A stretch of 64,000 nucleotides of DNA, from the NCBI GenBank assembly GCA_021815825.1, contig JAKAZO010000001.1, forward strand, positions 1 to 64,000. Reading direction: 5' to 3'. The translations under genes and the position numbers were made by a program. The notes under the pieces are model-generated. The model did not search any database. It saw nothing but the letters and a program-made list of their open reading frames with translations, and had not been told where the DNA came from. This document shows, in pieces, positions 56,908 to 64,000 of this stretch. Source of the DNA: Pseudomonadota bacterium. GTDB lineage: Bacteria > Pseudomonadota > Alphaproteobacteria > Acetobacterales > Acetobacteraceae. Numbering within the stretch: position 1 is the stretch's first letter; every line of letters starts with the position of its first letter.

Positions 56908-57401
56908 ATAACTCGGTCCTCGCCACGCGGCGGGGCCTGGCCGACGCCGCTCAGATCATCCTCACCGTGCTGGGCGTGCTGGCGTGGTTTGCGGTCTACT
57001 GGCAGCTCGAGTGGTTCTCTGATTGGCTGGTTGCGCGGTTGCCGATGGCGCAGTCCGGTCATCTGCACGGGGCCTTGGCGTTCTTCTTGTACGACACGCC
57101 GAAGGTGCTGATGTTGCTCGCGCTCGTGGTGTTCCGGATGGGGATGGTGCGCAGTTTCTTTTCGGCCGAGCGCACACGCGCCTTGCTCGCTGGCCGGCGC
57201 GAGGGGCTAGGCAATGTCGCGTCCGCCTCGCTCGGCAAAGGCGCGGCGCTTGGAACGGTACTCGCCTTCATGATGGCCGTGACCGCCTTGTCCGCCCCCG
57301 AGACCATCATCCTGCGCAAGGTGCTCAGCCTGCGGCTCATCGGCGTGGTCACGCTGGGCATCGTGATGGTCGGCTTTCCGTTCAACGCCCTGTTCGCCTG
57401 A
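56904..57401 (+). CDS. ArsP/DUF318-type permease with internal deletion (mini-permease)
   Basis: A 165-residue membrane protein whose ends match two distant parts of the ~350-residue SO_0444/ArsP-like permeases. The N-terminal ~105 residues (YDTPKVLMLLALVVFRMG, FFSAERTRALLAGRREG) are followed at once by the normal C-terminus (GKGAALGTVLAFMMAVTALS, APETIILRKVL). The central ~180-190 residues, including the CSCS metal-type motif usual in this family, are missing, but the frame is kept. Probably non-functional for transport. 4-base overlap with arsR. Confidence 0.75.
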   Translation: MNNSVLATRRGLADAAQIILTVLGVLAWFAVYWQLEWFSDWLVARLPMAQSGHLHGALAFFLYDTPKVLMLLALVVFRMGMVRSFFSAERTRALLAGRREGLGNVASASLGKGAALGTVLAFMMAVTALSAPETIILRKVLSLRLIGVVTLGIVMVGFPFNALFA

Positions 57402-57417
57402 ACCCGGAGAGCCCCCC

Positions 57418-57657
57418 ATGAAAGAGATCATAGTTCCCGGTCCTGGCTGCAAGCGCTGCGCTGCGACCGCCGAGATGGTGCAGGCGGCCGCGGAGCGGCT
57501 CGGCGTGCCGGTCCACATCGAGAAGGTCACGGACTATGCGGCCATCGCAGGCTATGGGATCGCCGCCACGCGGGGCCTCGTGATCGATGGCCAGGTAGTC
57601 CACGCCGGCGGCCTGCCTAAGCCCGAGGATGTGGCGTCCTGGCTGGCAAGGGCTTGA
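57418..57657 (+). CDS. Small thioredoxin-like CxxC protein
   Basis: A 79-residue redox protein of the type often found after ArsP-like permeases. Active site PGCKRC near residue 10; the cis-Pro region and GGLPKPEDVASWL end complete a minimal thioredoxin fold. It probably reduces or hands over metalloid for the (now damaged) permease. 16 bases after the permease, TTGA overlap with the next gene. Confidence 0.87.
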   Translation: MKEIIVPGPGCKRCAATAEMVQAAAERLGVPVHIEKVTDYAAIAGYGIAATRGLVIDGQVVHAGGLPKPEDVASWLARA

Positions 57658-58112
57658 CCCTGCTCGCTCCGGCGGCGCGTGAGTTCCACCTGAGCCTACG
57701 GGTCACCGATCTCAGCGCGAGCGTGGAATTCTATGCTCGGTTCTTCGGCCTCGCGCCGGAGGAGCGGACCGGGCGCTATGCCACATTCATTGTGCCCCAC
57801 CTGAAACTGAATTTCGTGCTCCTCGTCAACGACAGAGGCACGCCGCTCGACACTTTCAGCCTCTATCATCTGGGCCTCGGGGTCGATGACAAGGCCGCAG
57901 TCATCGAAGCCTACGACCGAGCGCGGGAAGCCGGGGCCGAGATCGTCAAGCCACCCCGGACCACTTGGCGCGGAACGCCGCTGCACGAGCTCTGGTTGCG
58001 CGATCCAACCGGCTACCTGATCGAGATCTGTGCCCGGCTTACCGACGCGGAACTTGCAACAATGCCGCAGGACCAGGCCCCCGTCTTTCTGGTAGCGGAC
58101 TCGGCGGGGTGA
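57654..58112 (+). CDS. VOC-family (glyoxalase-like) protein
   Basis: A 152-residue vicinal-oxygen-chelate protein. The first module opens FHLSLRVTDLSASVEFYARF, with the second-module metal residues in SLYHLGLGVDD and LHELWLRDPTGYLIEI. Its place in an arsR operon recalls the C-As lyase ArsI/CadI, but the cysteine pair used by ArsI is absent, so that reaction is doubtful. Starts at TTG overlapping the thioredoxin stop. Confidence 0.82.
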   Translation: MTLLAPAAREFHLSLRVTDLSASVEFYARFFGLAPEERTGRYATFIVPHLKLNFVLLVNDRGTPLDTFSLYHLGLGVDDKAAVIEAYDRAREAGAEIVKPPRTTWRGTPLHELWLRDPTGYLIEICARLTDAELATMPQDQAPVFLVADSAG

Positions 58113-58160
58113 GCCCTGCGCCGCGGCAGACCTCGTCACGACACATCAGAAGATCCTACC

Positions 58161-59300
58161 ATGAACCGCCGTTTCCTTCTCGGCACCCCCGCCGCTCTTG
58201 CAGCGACCGGCTTCGCCGCACAAGCGCGGGCGGCCGGACTCCCTCGCGACGGCGCAGTGCCGGTCGGACCCGTTACGCTCTATCTGGAGTTCCGCGTTGC
58301 ACGACCGGAACAACCGGCCACGTTGGCGGCAATTCAGACGCTTGGCGCGCGGCTCGCCCATCAGCACGGATTCCTGCATCTGTCGCTGAAGCAGATGGTC
58401 GGCGACTCGACGATGGTGAAGAACTACCCCGAGGCTTACAAGGGGGTTCTGGCGACCGCGTATCTGGATGGGCTGAATGCGCGGCGCCAGCCCTATTTCC
58501 ATGCGCTGTTTGCCCGGTTCTCCGACTATGCGGCGCTGCTTGCCGCAGGCGCGGAAACGATGTTTGCCAGCGAGGTCGGGCCACACCTGCACGCCGTGAG
58601 CGCCTCGCCGGACGGCCCGATCGAGAGCAGGCGGCCGATGGCATGGTATCAGGGTGTTTTCGAGACGATCGCGGCTGGCAACCGAACTGGCATTCTGCGT
58701 GATCGTCCCGGCATCACGGCGTTCCTGCGTGACCCAGCAGATGCGCCGGATCTCGTCACCGTCGCCAATCACGTCTTCATCCGCGACGCCGACCGGGCGG
58801 CGTTTGACCGCGACGTCGTGGGGCTGTTGCGGGTCGCGCAGGAGACCTTCCAGCCGAGCGACGCGGCGAACGGCACCGGGCTGCCCGGTACGCGGGATAA
58901 CCGACAGTACCGCAAGGCGGTGAGCACCGAGATCCTGCGCAACGCGTTCCCCGATGGCGGTCTGTGCGCTTATCCGATGCACGGCGTGTGGGAGGATGTG
59001 TGGGACCACGAGAACTCGCATCTCGATGCGCGCTTCCTGCAGGCGGCAGAGCCGGTTGGGGCGGCCGTGGTAAGCGGGCCGGTTGAGCCTTATCTATCGC
59101 ACCCGCCTATCGATCGCGGCGGCCTGACGCGGAGGATCCAATGCTCGAATATTCCGTGCTCGCGGTCCGGCGCGATGGGCATTCGGGGGTGGCCTCCTGC
59201 AAGGAGGCGGAACTCGTCATGGACACCGATCCAGTCGGGCGCCGCGACGCTTTCAATCCGGCGGAGTTGCTCCTCGCCGCCCTGGCAGCCTGCATGCTGA
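58161..59300 (+). CDS. Unknown Tat-exported protein, 3' end probably frameshifted
   Basis: I do not recognise a family. The first ~25 residues (MNRRFLLGTPAALAATGFAA) form a twin-arginine-like signal peptide. The mature part is about 320 residues with one early ferredoxin-like stretch (VTLYLEFRVARPEQPATLAA) that recalls heme-degrading ABM-type domains, which is a guess. The frame runs 160 bases into osmC, and the final ~55 residues are Arg/Ser-rich run-on. In another frame a TGA at 59125-59127 stands 13 bases before the osmC ATG, the likely original stop. Confidence 0.7.
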   Translation: MNRRFLLGTPAALAATGFAAQARAAGLPRDGAVPVGPVTLYLEFRVARPEQPATLAAIQTLGARLAHQHGFLHLSLKQMVGDSTMVKNYPEAYKGVLATAYLDGLNARRQPYFHALFARFSDYAALLAAGAETMFASEVGPHLHAVSASPDGPIESRRPMAWYQGVFETIAAGNRTGILRDRPGITAFLRDPADAPDLVTVANHVFIRDADRAAFDRDVVGLLRVAQETFQPSDAANGTGLPGTRDNRQYRKAVSTEILRNAFPDGGLCAYPMHGVWEDVWDHENSHLDARFLQAAEPVGAAVVSGPVEPYLSHPPIDRGGLTRRIQCSNIPCSRSGAMGIRGWPPARRRNSSWTPIQSGAATLSIRRSCSSPPWQPAC

Positions 59301-59557
59301 AGAATCTGGAGCGGCTCGCGCCGATGCTGTCGTTCCGATTCCATGGTGCCGAGCTGCGCCTGCACGGAGTACGACAGGACCGGCCGCCGCAGATCACCCA
59401 TATTGATTACGAACTTCTCGTCGATACGGACGAATCCGACCACCGGCTCGCGCTGATGCATGAGAACATCCGCAAATATGGCACCATCTTCAACACCGTC
59501 GCCGCGGCCGTGACGGTGTCGGGGACATTGGCGCGCAGGCCATCCCTGCCGGCTTGA
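59141..59557 (+). CDS. OsmC family protein
   Basis: A 138-residue OsmC/Ohr-fold protein, a thiol peroxidase-like family. FNPAELLLAALAACMLKNLE holds the usual catalytic-cysteine region (a single Cys here), followed by YELLVDTDESDHRL. GGAGG precedes the ATG. The second catalytic cysteine of Ohr is not evident, so peroxidase activity is uncertain. Confidence 0.85.
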   Translation: MLEYSVLAVRRDGHSGVASCKEAELVMDTDPVGRRDAFNPAELLLAALAACMLKNLERLAPMLSFRFHGAELRLHGVRQDRPPQITHIDYELLVDTDESDHRLALMHENIRKYGTIFNTVAAAVTVSGTLARRPSLPA

Positions 59558-59619
59558 TCCGGATCAAGGCGCCGCTGGTCGTCACGACCTGAGGACTTCA
59601 CTGCAACAGAGAAATTGAA

Positions 59620-60530
59620 GCGACGACCGGTCGTGAGGGTGTCCTCTGCACCCTTGTCCGCTCCGCGATCGGCACCTTCGCCGGCTCGTTGAAGTCCACC
59701 CCCGCACCAGAGCTCTGCGCCACCGTCATCCGCGCGGTGCTGGCGCGCTCCGCTGTCGCTGGCGCCGAAATCGGCACCGTGGTGATGGGCAACGTGATCC
59801 AGGCTGGAACGAAGATGAACCCGGCGCGGCAAGCCGCGATCGCAGGCGGCGTGCCGGTGGAGGTGCCGGCAATGACGGTCAACCGCGTCTGCGGCTTAGG
59901 CGCGCAGGCGATCGTCTCGGCCGCGCAGGAAGTGATGCTCGGCCTCGTCGACAGCGCGATCGCCGACGGGATGGAAAGCATGGACCTCGCCCCCTACCTG
60001 CAACGCGAGGCACCTGGGGCTATCGGATGGGCCCGGCCGTGCTCGTCGATTCAATGTTGGAGGATGGGCTGAACGACGCCTTTCCGGTCAGCATTCAGGT
60101 TGGCATACCGAGAATCTTGCAGCGAAATACCAGATCAGTCGCGCGGCGCAGGATCGTTGGGCCGAACGCTCGCAGGCCCGCTTCGCCGCCGCCCAGGCGG
60201 CGGACAAGTTCGCGGCCGAGATCGAGCCGGTCGAGATCACGGGTCGCAAAGTGTCAGCCCGGTCGCCCAGGACGAGTATAACCGGCCCGGCACCACGGCC
60301 GAATCGCTCGGCGCGGTGGAGCCCGCTTTTTCCGGTCTCGGCCCGGTGCCGGCCGTGCGCCAGCGCGCTGGGGCGCGATCGCGCATGGCCACCCGATCGG
60401 TGCCACGGGCGCAGTCCCGGCGACGAGATTGCTGCACGCGATGCAGCGTGATGGCCTCCGGCGCGGGATCGTGACGCTGTGCATCGGCGGCGGCCAGGGC
60501 ATCGCGCAGGCACTCGAGCGGATGGTCTGA
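59620..60530 (+). pseudogene. Acetyl-CoA acetyltransferase (thiolase), broken
   Basis: Pieces of one thiolase can be read in different plus-strand frames. The front ends in VRSAIGTFAGSLKSTPAPEL and continues through NPARQAAIAGGVPVE and NRVCGLGAQAIV (the catalytic Cys is kept). The middle appears after a shift near 60020 (MGPAVLVDSMLEDGLNDAF). A short segment resembling AAQAADKFAAEIEPVEITG lies near 60190-60240. The end gives HPIGATGA and [17 protein letters not shown] before TGA at 60528. The start codon is lost, several frameshifts are present, and about 100 central residues are deleted. Confidence 0.85.
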
Positions 60531-60869
60531 ACGAGAGACCCGAATGGGCGCGGTCGCGGCCATGATCGCCAGGGCTTCGAACGGCTAGGTTCATAGTCCC
60601 CGCTGGTCCTTGCCCTACAGGGCCCGCGATCAGCAGCTCGGTATCGCGTTGCGGTCCTCGTGCCATCTCCGACCGCATTGAACCGCCCCGGCCCCTGCTC
60701 ATCCGTGTACGTGGATCAGCGCGCTCCCGCCGTCCGGGCGGCGTCATGCAGGTGACTGGTGTCTCAGGGCAATCGGACCGAACGGCATCCGCTCTGGCGC
60801 TTTCCCGCGGGGTCTGGCAGGCTAGCTTGCCAACGCGCATGCTTGATCACAGACCCAACGGAGTCGACC
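60531..60869. other. 339-base stretch between the thiolase remnant and the cytochrome gene
   Basis: No supported gene. The last ~15 bases contain the GGAG ribosome site of the cytochrome. The rest is mixed-frame GC-rich sequence without strong hairpins or repeats. Confidence 0.5.
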
Positions 60870-61190
60870 ATGCGAGCAACGATACAGGGTGTTCTAGCGG
60901 CAGGGCTGTTCTTTGCCCTGGCGATGTCCGGCGCGCATGCGGCCGACCTTGCGGACGGCAAGGCGCTCGCGGAGAAATGGTGCAGCCACTGCCACTTGAC
61001 TGGACCCGGACAAAAGCGGGCCGGGGACGCCGCGCCGACCTTCACCTCCATTGCGCGAATGCCATCCACCACGGAAATGTCGCTGAAGGCGTTCCTTCAG
61101 ACGCCCCACGTCCGCATGCCGGACTACCAGTTGACCCGCGCTGAAATCGACGATCTCTCCGCTTACATCCTGAGTCTTCGCGGCCACTGA
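60870..61190 (+). CDS. Small periplasmic c-type cytochrome
   Basis: A 106-residue monoheme cytochrome. A signal peptide ends at about residue 23 (SGAHA-AD). The heme site is WCSHCH, and Met in HVRMPDYQLT is the likely second iron ligand. GGAG sits 6 bases before the ATG. The partner dehydrogenase or oxidase is not nearby. Confidence 0.92.
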   Translation: MRATIQGVLAAGLFFALAMSGAHAADLADGKALAEKWCSHCHLTGPGQKRAGDAAPTFTSIARMPSTTEMSLKAFLQTPHVRMPDYQLTRAEIDDLSAYILSLRGH

Positions 61191-61221
61191 AGCCCGGATC
61201 GGGAAACGACCGGCTGCGTGC

Positions 61222-61905
61222 TCAGGCTGTTTCGTTGAGTTCGACACCGACGCGGTTCGCCGCGCGCATGATATGGACGTGCATGAAATACCGCGCCCCC
61301 TCCGGGTCGCGCTTTTCCATGGCGTGGATGATGTTCTCGTGTTCCGCGACCGGCTCCCACAGCCGCGCGTGATGGGCTAGCGGCAGCCGCTGGCTTTCCA
61401 GCAGAACGGCGCCGTAGTTGGCGTAGAGGTCAGTGAGCACGCGGTTGCGCGAGTGCTTCATCACCAGACGATGAAAGGCGAAATCGAGCTGCGAGCTGGC
61501 GAGAAGATCGCCGTCACGCACCGCGGCCTTGAATGCCTCGAGCGATTGCTGCAGTTGCCGCAGTTCTTCGTCGCTCTGCACCGTGCTGGCCAGGCGGGCG
61601 GCCTCGCCCTCCGTGATGAAGCGGAACTGATAGACCTCGTGCGGCGCATAGCGGCTGGCAAAGCGCCATGATGGCGCCGTCGCGGACGAGACCTCGTTCA
61701 GAACGAAAGTACCGCGTCGCGGCTCGGTCTTCAGCATACCGAGCGTACCGAGCACGGAGAGCGCTTCGCGCAGCGAAGCGCGGCTCACGTTGAGGCGCTG
61801 CGACAACGACCGTTGCGGCGGTAGCGGCGCACCACGTTTGAGTTCGCCGGTGCGGATCATCTCCTGGATCCGTCGCACCGTATTTTGCGATACCGGAACG
61901 TCCAC
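61222..61905 (-). CDS. GntR/FadR-family transcriptional regulator
   Basis: A 227-residue regulator. Winged helix with LPPQRSLSQRLNVSRASLRE and RRGTFVLNE, then an FCD ligand domain of about 145 residues with metal-type His/Asp residues (LDFAFHRLVM, EHENIIHAM, HVHIMRA). Starts at GTG. No catabolic operon is adjacent on this strand, so the effector is unknown. It is intact, unlike the other GntR remnant 6 kb away. Confidence 0.92.
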   Translation of the reverse strand: MDVPVSQNTVRRIQEMIRTGELKRGAPLPPQRSLSQRLNVSRASLREALSVLGTLGMLKTEPRRGTFVLNEVSSATAPSWRFASRYAPHEVYQFRFITEGEAARLASTVQSDEELRQLQQSLEAFKAAVRDGDLLASSQLDFAFHRLVMKHSRNRVLTDLYANYGAVLLESQRLPLAHHARLWEPVAEHENIIHAMEKRDPEGARYFMHVHIMRAANRVGVELNETA

Positions 61906-62275
61906 CGCCTCTTCTCCCGATTGTCGATGAGGCCGGCAAATTCCGACGCCATCGCGTGATTTGGTCCGACCAAGGTTGCGTCAATGCCCCATGCATCCAC
62001 ACAAGTGCCCTGGCGATAGGCATGATGTGAAGAAATCACTGGCAGCGCAAGCCCCCTCCTGCGCTTGCCGCTTCGAATGCCCTTCTTTTCATCAATAGAC
62101 GCGCCGGTTGGCTCATCTGGGCATCGGTGGTCCGATCAGAGCCTGCCGGGGCCCATCCCGCCGCGGCGCCCGAACGCATCCCGTTTCTCGCCGCCAAAAT
62201 CGCCCGTGACCGGCATCCTCATGTTCGCCTATGATTCCTGCCACCCCCGCCCGGGGGAACGCCGAAGGGGGGGAC
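61906..62275. other. Divergent spacer between the FadR-type regulator and the DUF4337 gene
   Basis: 370 bases without a supported gene. It should hold promoters for both neighbours and possibly the regulator's own operator; I could not single out a convincing palindrome or sigma-70 pair. Confidence 0.45.
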
Positions 62276-62851
62276 ATGCACGAGGCGCTGGAACATCACG
62301 AGCACGCGGAGCACGCCGCGCATGAGGGCAGCAAGCGAGCCGCCCTGCTGGTCGCCGTGCTCGCGGCCTTGCTGGCGATCTGCGAGCAGGGGGCGAAGAA
62401 TGCGGAGATCCGCGTCCAGGAGAATTCCATCGCGGCGACGGATGCTTGGTCCCAGTATCAAGCCAAATCGATCCGTGCCACGATCTCGCGAGATCTCGCT
62501 CAGCTGTTGGCGACGCTGGATCCGCCGCGGGACGCCGAGGGCAGCAGCAAGCGCGCGGACATCATCAAGCAGCTCCACGCCGATGAAGCGCATTACGAGC
62601 ACGCGCCTGGTGACAGCAAGGATGCGATCTCGGTGCGCGCCCGCGCATTCGAAGCGGCGCGCGATTACGCGCTCGAGCAGACCCACACGTTCGACAAGGG
62701 CGTGGCGGCCTTCGAGCTCGGCATCGTGCTCGCCACGGCCTCGGCCATCACCGTCTCCGGCCCGCTATTTATCGGCGCGGTCGGAGTCGGGCTGGTTGGG
62801 GCGGCGCTCGGCCTCCTTGGCTTATTTGCCCCCGGGCTCGGCGCCTTCTGA
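62276..62851 (+). CDS. DUF4337 domain membrane protein
   Basis: A 191-residue protein. A His/Glu-rich front (MHEALEHHEHAEHAAHEGS) is followed by a membrane helix (about 22-40), a long helical soluble part, and a C-terminal two-helix glycine-rich membrane region (about 140-188). Length and layout fit DUF4337. The His-rich front might bind metal. ATG at 62276 has a GGGGGGGA-type site; an ATG at 62231 would add 15 residues. Its end overlaps tagF by 30 bases. Confidence 0.82.
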   Translation: MHEALEHHEHAEHAAHEGSKRAALLVAVLAALLAICEQGAKNAEIRVQENSIAATDAWSQYQAKSIRATISRDLAQLLATLDPPRDAEGSSKRADIIKQLHADEAHYEHAPGDSKDAISVRARAFEAARDYALEQTHTFDKGVAAFELGIVLATASAITVSGPLFIGAVGVGLVGAALGLLGLFAPGLGAF

Positions 62852-63499
62852 GGCTGGCCCGGCGATCATCGCCTCCGCAACATCCCGGCCGGGCGGAAAG
62901 CCGCATTCGATCACGGCGGCGGGAACGCGCGGCGACCCGCGACACCACCACAGCGACTCGCCGGGGCGCAACGCAGCGGCCCGACCCGCGAGCGGGGCTG
63001 GCCACGCGGACTGACCGGGCTCACCCGACCCCGGCTCACCCGGCTCAGGCTCGGCCGGCGGGCCGAGCTGGCGCAGATCGTCGTCGAGCCGCTCTGGGTC
63101 AGAGCCGGCGGCGAGTGCGCTGAGCGCCAACGCCTCGATGCGCAGGGACCATCCCGCCAGTGGCATGCCCCCCGCCCGGGCCGGGCCGAGGATGGAGAAG
63201 GGAAAGGCCCGCCCGACGCGGTCGACGCTTGGGATCAGCACCCCGAAGGCGCGGCCAGGCGCGAGGAGCTCGGGGCCGAGGGCGAAATGCCAGACCGGAG
63301 CCTCGTACCAGGCGGCTCGCCAGTCATCCCCGAGCCGCGCGCGCGGCGCGATGACAAGGGACTCCAGCCACGCATCCCAGCAGGTGGCGAATCGGGGCGG
63401 CATGCGGCGCGCGAGAAAGTCCCCGCGCGCCGGCAGCTTGCCGGAAAATCCCGGCGCATCCCCGCCCGGTGTTTGATTGGGCGCGACGGATCTAGCCAA
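62822..63499 (-). CDS. tagF: Type VI secretion-associated protein TagF
   Basis: A 225-residue cytoplasmic T6SS regulator. The front PGFSGKLPARGDFLARRMPP, the Trp-rich YEAPVWHFALGPELLAPG and the domain end VDRVGRAFPFSILGPA are TagF hallmarks. TagF proteins repress T6SS firing, often counteracting the PpkA/PppA switch; a PppA-like gene lies 40 kb away. Its start overlaps the upstream methyltransferase stop by 8 bases. Confidence 0.9.
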   Translation of the reverse strand: MARSVAPNQTPGGDAPGFSGKLPARGDFLARRMPPRFATCWDAWLESLVIAPRARLGDDWRAAWYEAPVWHFALGPELLAPGRAFGVLIPSVDRVGRAFPFSILGPARAGGMPLAGWSLRIEALALSALAAGSDPERLDDDLRQLGPPAEPEPGEPGSGEPGQSAWPAPLAGRAAALRPGESLWWCRGSPRVPAAVIECGFPPGRDVAEAMIAGPASEGAEPGGK

Positions 63500-64000
63500 C
63501 GCCGCGTGCCACGGCGAGAAGATGCGTACGGTAGGTGACGGCGCTGCGCTCGTGCAGGCGGGTCTGCCACGGGAAGTCGGGCTCCTCGGCCAGCAGGGTC
63601 AGGCCCGCGGCCGCGCGTGCATGGGCGCCGCCGAGCAGAGAGCGCAGGAACGCTTCGCCGCTGCCGGCATGTTCGCCGCGCTGGGAGTGGCCACCGATCC
63701 AGGTCTCCAGCGGCGTGGCCCGGGTCGACCAGTCATAGGGCGTAGCCAGCAGGACCCTCCCGCCCGGCTCTACCACAGCGGCGAGGCTGGCGAGCAGCCG
63801 CGGTGGATCGGCAACGCAGTCGAGCAGGTTCAGCGCCACCGCCAGGTCGGCCGCAGCCCCGCGGAAAGGCAGAGCAAGCGCGTCGCAGGCCCAGAAATCC
63901 ACCCGCTCGGCACCAGCCAGCGTCACCGGGAAGCGCCGCCGGTCGTAGACAATGCCGATCCGCCGGCGCGGATAGGCGACGCGTCCGGCGGACGCGTGCT
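63492..64000 (-). CDS. SAM-dependent methyltransferase-like protein (5' end outside window)
   Basis: The minus-strand frame is open to the window edge, so the N-terminus lies beyond 64000. The visible 169 residues include VDFWACDALALPFRGAAADL (motif like the acidic loop of class I methyltransferases), LNLLDCVADPPRLLASLAAV and EPGGRVLLATPYDW. The glycine-rich SAM motif should lie upstream. It is translationally coupled to tagF, so a T6SS or protein-modification link is possible but unproven. Confidence 0.7.
   Translation of the reverse strand, partial: HASAGRVAYPRRRIGIVYDRRRFPVTLAGAERVDFWACDALALPFRGAAADLAVALNLLDCVADPPRLLASLAAVVEPGGRVLLATPYDWSTRATPLETWIGGHSQRGEHAGSGEAFLRSLLGGAHARAAAGLTLLAEEPDFPWQTRLHERSAVTYRTHLLAVARGVG

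Noticed and set aside
57654-58112. Calling the VOC protein ArsI, the C-As lyase
   Set aside because: The vicinal cysteine pair needed for trivalent organoarsenicals is not present, although the operon context fits.
61222-61905. Joining the FadR-type regulator with the dead GntR gene as duplicates
   Set aside because: The intact one has an FCD domain, the remnant a UTRA-type start, so they belong to different GntR subfamilies.

Overview
The window is a GC-rich chromosomal segment that reads as an alphaproteobacterium, most plausibly from the Rhodospirillales/Acetobacteraceae side. The lineage call is an inference from the high GC of codon third positions, an IalB-family gene next to rlmN, a long-form hpf beside rpoN and lptB-lptA-lptC, UbiK, and the frequent GTG and TTG starts. 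Gene density is high, and many neighbours overlap by the 4-base ATGA/GTGA/TTGA pattern that indicates translational coupling.

Layout. 1-9.5 kb: the end of an RND efflux permease, an orphan molybdenum hydroxylase large subunit, a four-gene Mla-type lipid ABC operon (minus strand), an orphan PotD-like binding protein and two small membrane proteins. 9.5-18.6 kb: a P-type ATPase, then a minus-strand envelope block (kdsD, lptC, lptA, lptB, rpoN, hpf), ribonuclease D and a tRNA-Leu(CAG). 18.6-25.7 kb: ChaB, NIPSNAP, a SpoU methylase, IalB and rlmN, running into a type VI secretion accessory set (tssJ, a PppA-like phosphatase, an OmpA-domain protein), two large hairpins and an unknown membrane protein with an HELAH zinc motif. 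25.7-37.8 kb: pncA, propionate genes prpC-prpB, lactate permease, ispD, carA-carB, greA, threonine dehydratase and an SDR. 37.8-54.9 kb: an LpxH-like phosphatase with a glycosyltransferase, ada, a two-component pair divergent from a glycine-rich RTX-like protein, yciA, ybjN-proC-TetR, ubiK, a five-gene coupled operon (hldD, lgt, a MidA-like methylase, pgeF, a lipoprotein), prs, a GST and a phosphatase.

54.9-61.2 kb is a decaying accessory region. It holds an IS630-type transposase scrap, a frameshifted GntR/UTRA regulator, an arsR-permease-thioredoxin-VOC cassette whose permease has lost its middle, a Tat-exported unknown whose reading frame runs into osmC, and a broken thiolase. 61.2-64 kb returns to intact genes: a FadR-type regulator, a DUF4337 protein, the T6SS factor tagF and an incomplete methyltransferase.

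The most unusual items are a DNA-binding-type helix-turn-helix fused in frame to the front of CarA, with a second well-placed start at the normal CarA N-terminus and an inverted repeat upstream; the apparently leaderless arsR promoter with the operator repeats between -35 and -10; the mini-permease; tssJ coupled to rlmN; and the secreted-looking RTX-like protein with a proline/serine-rich front. I see no CRISPR array, no complete insertion sequence, no rRNA and no prophage.
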